Source of the DNA: Chaenocephalus aceratus
Taxonomy: Eukaryota; Chordata; Actinopteri; Perciformes; Channichthyidae
Reading direction: 5' to 3'
Assembly (NCBI GenBank): GCA_023974075.1
Contig: JAMFTG010000057.1
Coordinates: 448,501-512,500, forward strand
DNA length: 64,000 nt
The notes beneath the pieces were generated by a model. It was not told the origin of the DNA. It ran no database searches and saw only the letters and a program-made list of their open reading frames with translations. Below are positions 41,776 through 52,815 of this stretch, piece after piece. Position numbers and translations under genes: made by a program. Each line of letters begins with the position of its first letter. The first letter of the stretch is position 1.

Positions 41776-42048
41776 ATGATGTGAAATATCATCAAGTCTT
41801 AAATCAGAATTTAGTTCCACCTGGCGTAAATTCACCAGCTACCCTGCAGTATACAAAGTCATTCAAACTAGCTGCACCTTTACCAGCTTTGAGAACACTT
41901 TAATGATCAATAATTATAAAACATATCATATATATTATTCTGAAATGGACCAGTCTGCACAATCACTACTTTTACTGTCGCTACTTTAACGATATTTTGA
42001 TGATAATACTTTTCTACTTTTACTGTAACACAGTATTCCGACGCTCTG

Positions 42049-42222
42049 GTACTTCTACTTTTACTCAAATACAAGATCTGAGTACTTCTACTTTTACTCA
42101 AGTACAAGATCTGAGTACTTCTACTTTTACTCAAGTACAAGATCTGAGTACTTCTACTTTTACTCAAGTACGAGATCTGAATACTTCTACTTTTACTCAA
42201 GAACAAGATCTGAGTAGCACCT
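42049..42222 (+). repeat. 33-bp minisatellite in block R copy B, about 5 copies
   Basis: Same 33-base unit as at 34863. Unit length divisible by 3 gives an 11-residue repeat frame (STSTFTQVQDL) that should not be annotated as a gene. Confidence 0.92.
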
Positions 42223-42486
42223 CAGTATTTGATGCATTGTTATAAATATTATATAAAGTTAAATGTTTACCTTGTTTTGGTTGAATGTAGTTGTGTCTTT
42301 TTCGGTGTGCACACGTGCCTTCATTTCAAATGTACTACACGTGCACAATTACTGTCATTATTTTAACAGAAGGTTTCACATTTAACTTTAAATAAATAAT
42401 GCTCACAATTCAGACCAGTAGACCCGAAGGAAACAGAGGAACGTTTCTTTTACTTTCAAAATAAAACGCTTCTCGTATTTCCTGTT

Positions 42487-44426
42487 CTCATTCATAACAC
42501 TCCGTTCGATGTCTCACTATGGGATGCGCCTCATCGCGGAGCAAACAGAAGCATCAATCTCATTACGCCAATCCTGATTGGCTGGTGATCTTGACGTCAG
42601 CGTCAGGGAATTCACCCCCTATAAGTAGCTTGTGCCACGACGCATGCGTCATTCAAACACCTCTTCTCGCTTCAGAGCACATCTCTATAGTAGCTGGACA
42701 AGCTTAACGGTCCACAGACTGAACCCAAATATCCATTTCGGTCGACGGGTGCTCGCCGGCTACTCCTTCTGCTTTGCAGGAAGACTGTAATACTAACACC
42801 AGTTAGTATTAAAATCGACCTCGCCCTTCTCTTCCCCAGAAAGTAAGGTAGGTCTGATTTTTTTTTTAAGCTAGCAACACACCTGTTGCTAGCTCGCTCC
42901 CTCACTATCGACACCACGGTAGCGATGACGTTTTTTCTTTTCTCTTCTCCACGGAGCAAGAAAGGATTATAGGAGCATACTGTTACACCAGTCAGTATTC
43001 TCCGGGAATAAAAGACCCACTCCGTCCTTTTCTCCGGATTAAGGACAGGGTGGTAACATCTTTTTTCTCCCATCTTACTTGTTGAGAGCGGGTCCTCTCC
43101 ACGCCACGAGGCGAACAAGATGGACGCCTCTCTCCCTCACACCAGAGGAGTCAGGGACTCGGTGGCTCGACTCTGCGGCTGCGGGTTGAAGATCTCGGGC
43201 GCAGACACACACCAGGTCTGCTCGTCCTGCCTCGGGCTGGAACACGCCCGAGGCGTTATCGACAACTCCGGCTCATGCAGACATTGTGTCCGCTTCACGT
43301 GACCCGGCTAGCACGCCAAGCTAGCCTGTCGGAACAGGACCTCCCCCCATGTCTACTGACCCGCCGGCCGGCAGTCAAAACACGGGGGCATCCGCCGCAG
43401 AGAGTGAACCCCTCTCCGTGTCGGTCTGGGGCTCATTATCTGCGATGGCTACAGAACCGGAATCCCGCGCCCTGGCAGGCCGGGACCCGGTGACGGCAAG
43501 ACACGCGGGAACGGAACCCCACGCTTTACCGAGCTGGGGCTCCCGGTTAGACCTCACCATGGTCTCACCCGCGGAGGACGTCCTCGAGCTGGACTACGAT
43601 GAGGACGAAGAGGACGCCTTGGCGTTCCTCCTGTCCGAGTCAGATGAAGAGGAAGAGGACACCTTCATGTCATCGGCTCAGGCTGCTCTCCCGGGCGATA
43701 GCAGACCAGCTTCGCCCTGTCTGAGCATGGACCTGCAGGCCGTGTGTAAACGCGCTGCGGCCAGACTCGACATCCCGTGGCCTGAAATGGACATCCCGCT
43801 ACGAAGGGAAACATTTTCCCCAAGCAGCGCGGACGAAGAGGCAACTCCTTCCGGTCTTCCCGGAGATATTGGATGAGGTGTCGGTCTCGTGGAGAGACCG
43901 GCCCTTCAGCAACAAGGTCCCAATCCAGGGTGCCTCCTCCCTAGACTGTGACGGAGTGGAGAAGCTCGGCCTGCTCCGCATACCGCCCATGGAACCGCTG
44001 GTAGCGGCCCACCTCCTACCGAGGATGGGCCCGTCACCAAGCAGGAACCCCACGCTGCCAGCAATATCGTATATTAACCGCCAAGGGGGTCTGTGCTCTC
44101 TCCAGTTACACACACTGGCGCGCAAACTTATCCTATGGATTAGTAGACATCTCCTCTCTCTGAGAGCGACGTACGTACCGGGAGTGATGAACCTCGGGGC
44201 AGATCTACTGTCCAGATGTGCACCACTTTATGCAGACTGGACTCTACATCCTAGGATTGTGAACCAGCTGTGGGTGCGTTACGGCAGAGCCGCGGTGGAT
44301 CTGTTCGCATCGAAAGACAACGCTCAGTGTCAGCTGTTCTTTTCGATGCGCAATCTAAATGCACCGTTAGGCGTGGATGCACTCGCGCACGATTGGCCCC
44401 CGGGCCTTCTGTACGCGTTCCCACCC
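42487..44426 (+). mobile_element. DIRS-like retrotransposon, deletion derivative (DIRS-1)
   Basis: Left edge at 42487, where copies B, D and F diverge from A and E. A 5' region of about 630 bases is followed by a gag-like frame (43120) with the cysteine/histidine motif CGCGLKI, CSSCLGLEHA, CRHC typical of DIRS gag. After further gag-like acidic sequence a junction at about 44060 joins directly to a RNase-H-type region (ISYINRQGGL, LSLRATYVPGVMNLGADLL, VDLFASKDN). The reverse transcriptase core is missing. DIRS-1 also has small indels at about 43300 and 43790 that break the frame kept open in DIRS-2. Confidence 0.85.
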
Positions 44427-44809
44427 CTGGCTGGAGTGATCCTTGCAGCTGGGCAACCTTTATACCTTCTTGTGGCTCCGCCTCTAGATGGGCGGGCACA
44501 AACAGGACGACACTCCCAGTACCTGCCAGAGGACAGCAAGGCAGGGAGCACAGCCAGGCAGAAGGGGGGAGGGGTCGTCACACCCCCTCCCTTAAAATGG
44601 AGGACCCACTAGGATCCTCCAACCTGAGGCACAAAAACACAACCACCAAACACAATAGACACAACCAAAGTTAACCTTGAAATGTTCATACAACCTGCAA
44701 GCACATCTGTAGCCTCTTGCTCAACCCCTCAGCAACGTTGGTACCTAAGAAGCATTTTAAGAGAGGGCAAAACAGAAAAACCAGACACCCCTGCAGGGAG
44801 AAAAACACT
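44427..44809. other. No gene identified
   Basis: Sequence between DIRS-1 and the zinc-finger fragment. GC-rich at the left, then A-rich. Probably further retroelement debris. Confidence 0.35.
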
Positions 44810-44908
44810 AGTTAACCTTGGAGGTTATATCCCTGGACATGGCATCAGCCACTGTATTATCCACGCCACGCCTAATGTCCAGATGAAAAGGCTGGAGGAC
44901 TGACGACC
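44810..44908 (-). pseudogene. Ty3/gypsy RNase-H end relic
   Basis: In one minus-strand frame this reads VLQPFHLDIRRGVDNTVADA followed by MSRD. The D-N-x-x-A-D-A-x-S-R signature ends the RNase H region of Ty3/gypsy pol. Only about 33 codons remain. It abuts the zinc-finger gene's 3' end. Confidence 0.7.
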
Positions 44909-44912
44909 AACA

Positions 44913-45482
44913 CACTTGTGTCTTTTGAAATCATTAGGCCATTTAAATATTTTGTTACAAACATTGCAGCTGTATATTTTCTCTCCTGTGTGGACTCTCA
45001 TGTGCGTCTTTAAATTGCCACTCTGTGAAAAAGATTTGGTACAAACTGAGCAGCTAAAGGGTTTCTCTCCTGTGTGGATTTCCATGTGTCTCTTTAAATC
45101 TGTATTCTGTGAAAAAGCTTTCTTACAGACTGAGCAGCTAAAGGGTTTCTCTCCTGTGTGGATTTTCATGTGTCTCTTTAAATCTGTATTCTGTGAAAAA
45201 GCTTTCTTACATACCGAGTAGCTGTGTGGTTTCTCTCATGTGTGGATTCTCATGTGTGTCTTTAAATGTCCAACCCGTGAAAAAGCTTTCTCACAAACTG
45301 AGCAGCTCAATGGTTTCTCTCCTTCTTATGTGTGCCTTTACATTCCTACTCTGTGAAAAAGCTTTCTTACAGACTGAGCAGCTGAATGGTTTATTTTCAA
45401 TACTTAGGCTTGAATCACTGACAGATTCATGTTTATTTTTCAGTGAGTTTGTGCCTGACGCTGGTTCTCTGGTCTTTTTCAT
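44913..45482 (-). pseudogene. C2H2 zinc-finger gene fragment, copy 1
   Basis: Six C2H2 fingers with HTGEKP linkers on the minus strand, starting near 45390 after an acidic/serine leader (ATG at 45482). Finger 1 (FSCSVCKKAFSQSRNVKAHI) is followed by an 8-base deletion relative to copy 2 that shifts frame. After finger 2 (FSRVGHLKTHMRIHT) a Gly codon of the linker is TGA. Finger 3 has Tyr in place of its first Cys (HSYSVC). Fingers 4-6 are open (NTDLKRHMEIH, SGNLKTHMRVH, NDFKRHKC). No KRAB or SCAN domain. Once probably a DNA-binding regulator; now a pseudogene fragment. Confidence 0.88.
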
Positions 45483-46975
45483 AGTTATTAATGAGACTAA
45501 ATGAAAAACAGGTATAAAATACTATATGACAGTAAAAAAAAGTTGTTAAAAACAACAAGAATAGAGTTTAAAAGGAGAGTGATTTGTAAAATATCCAAAA
45601 ATAAAAATCTGTTTACAGTTCTGTTTCATATGGGTGTTGAGATGTATCCATAGATCTCTTCATGTTGCTCTCAAAGTGCACCAGATTGATGCTTTTAACA
45701 TCAATATTTAAAAAAAATCTTCACGGGGGAACAAGCCCCCGGACCCCCCTATAGGAGGTTAGGTCCCCCCCCCAGTTAAATCATGTTCACATGGATAGGA
45801 TACTAAATACATTTGCACACATCTTGTGTTCATATCTTTCTGTTTTGGTTGTCATGCCACACCGTGCACGTGCATGCATACGTGAGTCATGGTGAGATAT
45901 CTGGATTAAGAGGTTGCTTTTTTTTTGCACAGAATGAAAGAAAGGCCAGATGAATGGGCTGTGATTTTAGTTTTTTTAAGCAAAGGTTGAGTTCAATCAT
46001 GTGTACGACCCTCTGAGGATGTTGTAAAAATTGAAAGGAAAAAGGTTCCCCCCCCTGTTGTAAATAATAATAAAAACCCTTGATTTTTAACTTAACATCT
46101 CTGTCTCCTATTGATCTGAGTATATAAAGAATAGCCAGTTAATTGAAGCATTATAGCGCAGGCCTTTGTGAGATGGTATATTACGCTGTTTTTTTTCTGC
46201 TTCGAATAGTTCTCTTTTTTTTCACCATACCTGTGTTTGCATCACTGTAACCAATGAGCACCTGCATGTGTGTGAGAATGGCCCTGACACCATTTCAGCC
46301 CAGATTTAAACTCCTGGCAGGACAATAAGCTCCAGCTCAATTCTCGCTCTGAATTTTAAAAAAGTGAGTGAGGGACTGCAATATAAGAGGGACAGAAAGA
46401 GAAACTTTAAAACTGTTCAGTTGTTATGATGTAAAGACTGATATTGTTCTATAATCGGCTGAAACTGTTAAGTCATGATGTGAAACGGTTAACAAAGAAA
46501 AAGGGAAACTCAAGCTGCTGCTACACTTTATTTCATTTATCTCAAATTAAGCACTTTTAAGATGCACATATTTTCAAAAGCTATTTCATTTATTTTATTT
46601 ATTTTATTTTTAAATGCAGCCCGAGAGGAACATTACACATATCAACAGTATTTACTGTATATCTGTATAGTTCAATGTTAACTGACAATAAATAGTTGTT
46701 TATGAATTGTACGTTCTTTATTTGATTGGCAGTCCGTTGTTGATTACATGCAGACGTTGATAAAGCTGCAGCTACTTCAATATATATCACACTAATTCAT
46801 AAAGCAACTTAGACATTTTGATGTTCCGGACCTTTGCATGGGGACATTTTCTCTAACTGGACCTCGTTGAATTTGAGTTGAATACCCCTGGTTTAGTGCC
46901 TACGTGTTGTGTACTTTTGTTTTATGTTGCGGACTGCCTCACGAGCCACTGCTATTGAGTAGGGAGGCGGGTCGT
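45483..46975. repeat. Duplicated spacer, copy 1
   Basis: Nearly identical to 53818-55304. No host gene. It includes a C-rich palindromic stretch at about 45725-45770 (GGGGGAACAAGCCCCC) and, ending at 46890, a sequence whose complement starts CAGGGGTATTCAACT, a recognisable hAT-type terminus followed by AACGAGGTCCAGTTAGAGAA. Confidence 0.8.
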
Positions 46976-47513
46976 AACATGTGACCACACAGGGGGTGAC
47001 CAGTGATCATGGCTCTACTGCACTTTGATAGGGTCAGGGGTCAGTTATCTCATGAATAAGCGTATTCATTGTAACGGCATGAAAGCCCTCTCTTCAGTCT
47101 GAGTAGTTGTACTCGGCTGTGGAGACATTGCTCTCTGTATGCTGTGCGCCTCTTTTGAAAAACATGATAAAGACTCAGGACAACTCTTTGACTAGTTTAT
47201 TTCAAGAACTTCCACCACAACATGTAGAAAGCTTTTCATTTCATATTGGTTAAACACAAGTCTCACAACATCAACAGAAGCCAAACAAGTCATCACAACA
47301 AGTCAATGAAAAGATAATGAGTTAGAGATGTCACTAAAAGTGGCTTGATGGAAAGTTCTGGTTCTGTCTGGATCACCTTTTCAAAGCATATCATTTGTAG
47401 GAAGAACCAATAAAAGTTAAACTAACAAAAAAGCTTCAGAAAAGTTTATTTGCACTATCAGAAAACATGATATTAAAATAACCATGCAGTGCACCAAAAA
47501 TAAACACATGTTT
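46976..47513. repeat. LTR-like block and candidate TRIM-2 3' UTR
   Basis: Paralogous to 30793-31312. The part from 47340 onwards is present a second time, inverted, at about 48538-48848. Confidence 0.7.
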
Positions 47514-47521
47514 GTTATAAT

Positions 47522-48877
47522 CAGTGTTGGGACTAACTAGTACTCTAACGCATTACTTTTTTAATTCAGTAACTCAGTGACCGTTACTACATGGTGCGTT
47601 ACTGCGTTAGTTTTTTTATATAGTCAACAGCCAGGTGAACAGAGATGAGAACTGTACTTAAGTACAGTACTTGAGTAAATGTACTTAAATACTTCCTGTG
47701 TCACATGCGGAGACGGGCTGTGGGCGTGTTTGTGTTGTTTACTAACAAGACTATCATGGCGGCGGCGGAGCTCAAGTCTAGTTTCTCCACCTGGAGATAT
47801 TCTCACTATTTCACTTTTGTCGAGCACAAAGAAAATAACGTTTTAGTTAAATGTAAGTTGTGTCCTGGCGGGTCAAAGAGCCTATCTACTGCCCAAACCA
47901 GTCATTCACATCTCTTAAAACATCTGCAGAAACAACATGCTGGGACGAAGCTAGTAGCTAAGACCACAGAGACTCAGCCGACGCCACTCCACCTCCACCT
48001 AAGCAACAGCGGCTGGATTTTAACCAAGGGACTGCTAGCCAGGGGAAAGTCCATAAAGCCATTGCACGGTATGTTGTAGAACACATGCAGGCTATTGCTA
48101 CAGTGGAGTCACCCGCTTTCAGGGAGCTAGTTAGCATGATAGCATGTCCGGGCGGCACACGGCATCTGGGACGGAAAACTTTTTCCAACTACCTGGAGAA
48201 AGAATATACAAAAATGTAAAGCCAGCTAATATCGATGCTATCCAGATTGCATATAATGCATGTCAAGTTGATCAACAGATTGTATTATTCTCCAATGCAA
48301 TAACAGTACTGAGATGAAGGCTATAAGGGCATTCATATAATGGGAGCCCTTTTTTAAGTAACTAAAACGTTACTTTTCACAGTAACGCATTACTTTTTGG
48401 TGAAAGTAATCAGTAAAGTAACTTTACTTTTGAAATGAAGTGTTGTGCTAGTTACTGGTTTCAGTAACTAGTTACCATTACTAGTTACTTCATTTCAAAA
48501 GTAACTGAGTTACTTTTGAAATGCAGTAACTAGTAATATAGTCACCTGGCTGTTGACTATATAAAAAAACTAACGCAGTAACGCACCATGTAGTAACGGT
48601 CACTGAGTTACTGAATTAAAAAAGTAATGCGTTAGAGTACTAGTTAGTCCCAACACTGATTATAACAAACATGTGTTTATTTTTGGTGCACTGCATGGTT
48701 ATTTTAATATCATGTTTTCTGATAGTGCAAATAAACTTTTCTGAAGCTTTTTTGTTAGTTTAACTTTTATTGGTTCTTCCTACAAATGATATGCTTTGAA
48801 AAGGTGATCCAGACAGAATCAGAACTTTCCATCAAGCCACTTTTAGTTAATGGTTTTCAGTAACTAGCACAACACTG
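47522..48877 (+). mobile_element. hAT element copy 2, rearranged by inverted duplication
   Basis: Same duplications GTTATAAT as copies 1 and 3 (47514-47521 and 48878-48885). It keeps the BED-finger fragment (47753-48079) with a one-base deletion relative to copy 1 that alters the linker (LHLHLSNS). Between about 48430 and 48850 it contains an inverted copy of the element's left end plus about 180 bases of the flanking TRIM 3' region, as if a foldback or template switch had occurred. Confidence 0.85.
48538..48848 (-). repeat. Inverted duplicate of 47335-47645
   Basis: Reverse complement of the TRIM-2 3' region together with the hAT left end. Includes the original GTTATAAT duplication in inverted form (ATTATAAC at about 48659). 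Confidence 0.88.
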
Positions 48878-48976
48878 GTTATAATGAGACAGCAGGAGGT
48901 GCAGCTGCAGAGGTTACATGCAATTCATTTCCCCTTTAAGAGATAAGAAATATGGAGTTAATGATCCTCTCTATCT

Positions 48977-50371
48977 CTACATGCTCTGAACCACTGTCAC
49001 ACACACCTTCAGTGGTAATATCTTCACTTCCCCCTCAGTGTTAAAGTACGGAAACACCCTCTCAGTGAAAGTGTGTGTGAAGGTGTGTATGTGTGTGTTA
49101 GTGTCAGGATCAGAGAACGACAACTTTCCTCTGTTCCAGTCCAGATGCACTCTGACCCTCTGGAGCTTCTTCTTCAGGCTGAGAGGAGTGTCTGGATGTA
49201 ATGAAGGCTCTGCAGAGTATTTACCGTCAAAGAGACTTATTCCCCATAATCCAGAGCCTATGCTTCCCTTCCTCCGGACAGACTCTGCTAACACACCCAG
49301 ATACCAGAATGCACTGTCTGTGACCTGGACATCCCAGCTGTGAGTCCCGGAGTTAAAGCCCTCAGAGCTCAGGACGGTCCATTCATAATCAAACCTCTCT
49401 GGGTTATCAGGAAGCTTCTCTCCTTCCTCCTCCTCTCCTCTCACACTGGTCAGACCTTCAGACAGGATGAGTCTTTGATCAGCAGTGTTTGGGTCCAGGA
49501 TGAGAGGAGAGTAGGTCACCATGTCCTTCATCTTGCTCCAGATGTTGAAGCTGAGGTTGCCCAGGTGTTTGGCCTGGTCTATCAGAGCTCCTGAGGGCAG
49601 CTGTGTATCCTCCAGCAGGGGGCGCTGCAGCCTCTCCACTGCAGCCTTGTAGTTGTGCAGGAAGGAGACGTCTTCAGCTCTCAGCTCCTCCTCCGTGGCT
49701 CTGACTGTGTGTGCTATCTCTCTGCTCACAGCCTCCATCTTCTCCTCCATCTTCTCCTTCATCACCCTCCTCTTCTGCTCCTCTTCCTCCCTCAGTGCAG
49801 CCACCCTGGCCTCCTCTTCCTCTTCTAGAAAATGGTGAAGCTTCTTAAACTGCTCCTTAATCTGAGTCTCTGTGCGTTGAGCCTGGACCTTCAGGTGTCC
49901 TGCTGTTTGATCAAACTTCACTTTAACTTCTTCAAAGAGCTCCCGTTTCTCCTGAAAGCGCTGCAGAGCTTTCTGGAGCTCCTTCTTGAGATCCTGAGCA
50001 GCTTCATCCGTGGGTCTGAAGCTGTGGTTGGTGTGTGTTCTTGAATCTCTGCAGACGAGACACACTGGCTGCTGATGGTCCAGACAGAAGAGTCGGAGTT
50101 TCTCAGAGTGCAGACTGCAGAGAGCCTCTGGAGGACTTTGATTTCTCTCCAGTAAGAAGGTCTCACACAGGTTCTTTAATGCCAGGTTGCAGGGGGGATG
50201 ATCCATCAATGACCTTGTCTTACAAACTGGACACTCCTTTACTTCTTTCCCCGTCCACCAGGTCTGCAGACAGGCTTTACAGAAGCTGTGGCTACAGGAC
50301 AGACAAATAGGATCTCTGAAGACTTCCCGACAGATCGGACAGCAGAGATCTTCCTCTAACCTGGAAGCCAT
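48977..50371 (-). CDS. TRIM-2: intact class-IV TRIM (TRIM35/39-like) E3 ligase
   Basis: 464 codons in one exon. RING C3HC4 (C11, C14, C26, H28, C31, C34, C47, C50) for E2 binding; B-box 2 (C85, H88, C96, H99, C104, C107, H113, H116); coiled coil about 123-275, very Glu/Lys-rich; PRY from about 290 ([15 protein letters not shown]) and SPRY to the end ([19 protein letters not shown]). Such proteins are ubiquitin ligases, often antiviral or inflammatory, with SPRY choosing the target. ATG chosen because the upstream frame is broken here by a one-base deletion (GTGAGGAG against GTGAGGGAG). Terminal residue Met instead of Thr. The usual candidate exon 1 is missing upstream. Confidence 0.93.
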   Translation of the reverse strand: MASRLEEDLCCPICREVFRDPICLSCSHSFCKACLQTWWTGKEVKECPVCKTRSLMDHPPCNLALKNLCETFLLERNQSPPEALCSLHSEKLRLFCLDHQQPVCLVCRDSRTHTNHSFRPTDEAAQDLKKELQKALQRFQEKRELFEEVKVKFDQTAGHLKVQAQRTETQIKEQFKKLHHFLEEEEEARVAALREEEEQKRRVMKEKMEEKMEAVSREIAHTVRATEEELRAEDVSFLHNYKAAVERLQRPLLEDTQLPSGALIDQAKHLGNLSFNIWSKMKDMVTYSPLILDPNTADQRLILSEGLTSVRGEEEEGEKLPDNPERFDYEWTVLSSEGFNSGTHSWDVQVTDSAFWYLGVLAESVRRKGSIGSGLWGISLFDGKYSAEPSLHPDTPLSLKKKLQRVRVHLDWNRGKLSFSDPDTNTHIHTFTHTFTERVFPYFNTEGEVKILPLKVCVTVVQSM

Positions 50372-50452
50372 GTTGTCTCTGAGTGAAGCTGAAACACAGC
50401 AGACAGGAAGTACAGTCCGTCTGATCGTCTTATTCTCAGTCCGTCTGTCTCT
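50372..50452 (-). other. TRIM-2 5' UTR part of exon 2 with splice acceptor
   Basis: Same polypyrimidine-CAG acceptor as the other copies, at about 50453. No partner GTGAGT exon is present upstream in this unit, so TRIM-2 may start from a different promoter or be silent. Confidence 0.5.
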
Positions 50453-50638
50453 CTGCAGTGAGGAGAAAAAGAAAGTGTTTCCTGGTTAGTCTCTCTGTTC
50501 ACCACAAACACCAGCAACTCCTCATCAGCCCTCCGTAAACTGGTTTAACCTCATTTCATCTCTGCAGTACGGGACATTTTAACCCTGAAGTAGCTCAGAG
50601 TATCATTCAGTTGTACAGTCTTAATGAAGCTTCTAAAG

Positions 50639-50992
50639 CAGTGTTTCTCAAACTTTTTCATACCAAGGACCACTTACCCAATAAAAAACTCACGGACCAC
50701 CTAACTCCACAAATATCCCAAAACACATCATTTTTCTAGAGCATATTACAAATCGCCTGAAAATGGTACAAACAGGTGGCAACATGTGTGACGAAGGTGT
50801 TGCGCTGGGCTATATCATGCAATCGAAATGAAACTTCTGCTTGCTCCATTGCGGAGATATTCCCGCGAGAGTGCGGAAAACTTAAATGTATTTATTTATT
50901 TCAAATGTGAATTGTTACCAATATACTCACAAACCACTAGGGGGCCCTCACGGACCACCAGTGGTCCGCGGACCACACTTTGAGAAGCACTG
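50639..50992 (+). mobile_element. hAT-type MITE, complete copy
   Basis: Perfect 8-bp duplications TTCTAAAG at 50631-50638 and 50993-51000. Inverted termini CAGTGTTTCTCAAA and TTTGAGAAGCACTG. Length 354 bases, no coding. Sub-terminal GACCACC/GGTGGTCC blocks. Confidence 0.93.
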
Positions 50993-51056
50993 TTCTAAAG
51001 TGTAGCAGGACTTTCAGCTCCACAGAGGAATTTGAAATAAATAAATACATTTCAGT

Positions 51057-51272
51057 TTTGCACACTCTCGCGGGAATATCTCCGCAATGGAGCGAGGTTA
51101 AGTTTCACTTTCGATTGCATGATATAGCCCAGCGCAACACCTTCATCACACATGCTGGCACTTGTTTGTAAAATGTTCAGGCGATTTTAATCTGTTCTAG
51201 AAAAACGATGTGTTTTTTTATATTTGTGGAGTTAGGTGGTCCGCGAGTGTTTTTTTATTGGTTAAGTGGTCT
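51057..51272 (-). mobile_element. hAT-type MITE, inverted truncated copy
   Basis: Reverse complement of about 50680-50900 of the neighbouring MITE (shared TATTTGTGGAGTTAGGTGGT on plus here). It lacks both termini and forms an imperfect hairpin with the complete copy. Confidence 0.8.
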
Positions 51273-51524
51273 TTCTGGAACCATATAGGCGTGTATAAAT
51301 CACATAACATTGAACAACAACACATTTTACACGGCTGAGAGTAAACCAGTTTTATGTTGATTAAACCTGTTGGATAAGCTATTTTGTAACCATTGTTGTC
51401 CACGTATAGAGAGGAAATGTTGTCAACAACTCATCAGTGCAGACAAAGGGGTAAAGACACTCATGGGCTTTGAGAACATGGCACCTTTAAAGAAGCGTGT
51501 GATGTCTCTTTTATATGTATATTG

Positions 51525-52435
51525 TTATTTGCATATGTAGATCAACATATGTAGTTTCAAGTTAAACCTGATTTAGGTGAAACTGAATGTACTCAGGTAC
51601 TCTACCTAAGTACAATTCTTAGATACTTGTACTTCACTTGAGTATTTCCAGTTTATGCTACTCTGTACTTTTACTCCTCTACAGTTCAGAGGTAAATGGT
51701 GTACTTTGACTCCACTACATGTATTTAATACCTTTAGTTACTTTGCAGATCTGGATGAATGATGTGAAATATCATCAAGTCTTAAATCAGACTTTAGTTC
51801 CACCTGGTGTAAATTCACCAGCTACCCTGCAGTATACAAAGTCATTCAAACTAGCTGCCCCTTTACCAGCTTTGAGAACACTTTCATGATCAATCATTAT
51901 AAAACATATCATATATATTATTCTGAAATGGACCAGTCTGCACAATCACTACTTTTACTGTCGCTACTTTAACGATATTTTGATGATAATACTTTTCTAC
52001 TTTTACTGTAACAGAGTATTCCTACACTCTGGTACTTCTACTTTTAATAAAGTACAAGATCTGAGTACTTCTACTTTACTCAAGTACGAGATCTGAGAAC
52101 TTCTACTTTTACTCAAGTACGAGATCTGAGTACTTCTACTTTTACTCAAGTACAAGATCTGAGTACCACCTCAGTATTTGATGCATTGTTATAAATATTA
52201 TATAAAGTTAAATGTTTACCTCGTTTTGGTTGAATGTAGCTGTGTCTTTTTCGGTGTGCACACGTGCCTTCATTTCAAATGTACTACACATGCACAATTA
52301 CTGTCATTATTTTAAAAGAAGGTTTCACATTTAACTTTAAATAAATAATGCTCACAATTCAGACCAGTAGACCCGAAGGAAACAGAGGAACGTTTCTTTG
52401 ACTTTCAAAATAAAACGCTTCTCGTATTTCCTGTT
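51525..52435 (+). repeat. Block R, copy D, preceded by R' at 51275-51525
   Basis: Uninterrupted at the site where unit 1 has the L2 insertion (51755-51765). Minisatellite of about 4 units at 52032-52172, one unit short by a base. Confidence 0.85.
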
Positions 52436-52815
52436 CTCATTCATAACACTCCGTTCGATGTCTCTATGGGATGCGCCTCATCGCGGATCAAACAGAAGCA
52501 TCAATCTCATTACGCCAATCCTGATTGGCTGGTGATCTTGACGTCAGCGTCAGGGAATTCACCCCCTATAAGTAGCTTGTGCCACAAGGCATGCGTCATT
52601 CAAACACCTCTTCTCGCTTCAGAGCACATCTCTATAGTAGCTGGACAAGCTTAACGGTCCACAGACTGAACCCAAATATCCATTTCGGTCGACGGGTGCT
52701 TGCCGGCTACTCCTTCTGCTTTGCAGGAAGACCGTAATACTAACACCAGTTAGTATTAAAATCGACCTCGCCCTTCTCTTCCCCGGAAAGTAAGATAGGT
52801 CTGATTTTTTTTTTT
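52436..52815 (+). mobile_element. DIRS-like 5' stub
   Basis: Matches the first 380 or so bases of DIRS-1 and DIRS-2, then stops in a T run at about 52805-52815. No gag region left. Confidence 0.85.

Larger units (their letters stand above)
30793..44426. repeat. Segmental duplication unit 1 (TRIM-1)
   Basis: Starts CATGTGACCACACAGGGG, shared with 46976 and 55305. It contains the TRIM 3' region, hAT copy 1, TRIM-1, truncated MITE, block R (34350-35220), candidate exon 1 and LINE scrap (35221-36330), R' (36330-36640), a second block R split by the L2 insertion, the 33-bp minisatellite and DIRS-1. By eye it is almost identical to unit 3, implying recent duplication. It lacks the zinc-finger part seen in units 2 and 3 at its left edge. 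Confidence 0.85.
44913..52815. repeat. Segmental duplication unit 2 (TRIM-2)
   Basis: Zinc-finger fragment, spacer, LTR-like block, TRIM 3' region, hAT copy 2, TRIM-2, MITE pair, R', block R copy D and a DIRS stub. Compared with units 1 and 3 it has only one R'-R pair and lacks the candidate exon 1/LINE segment. Confidence 0.85.
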
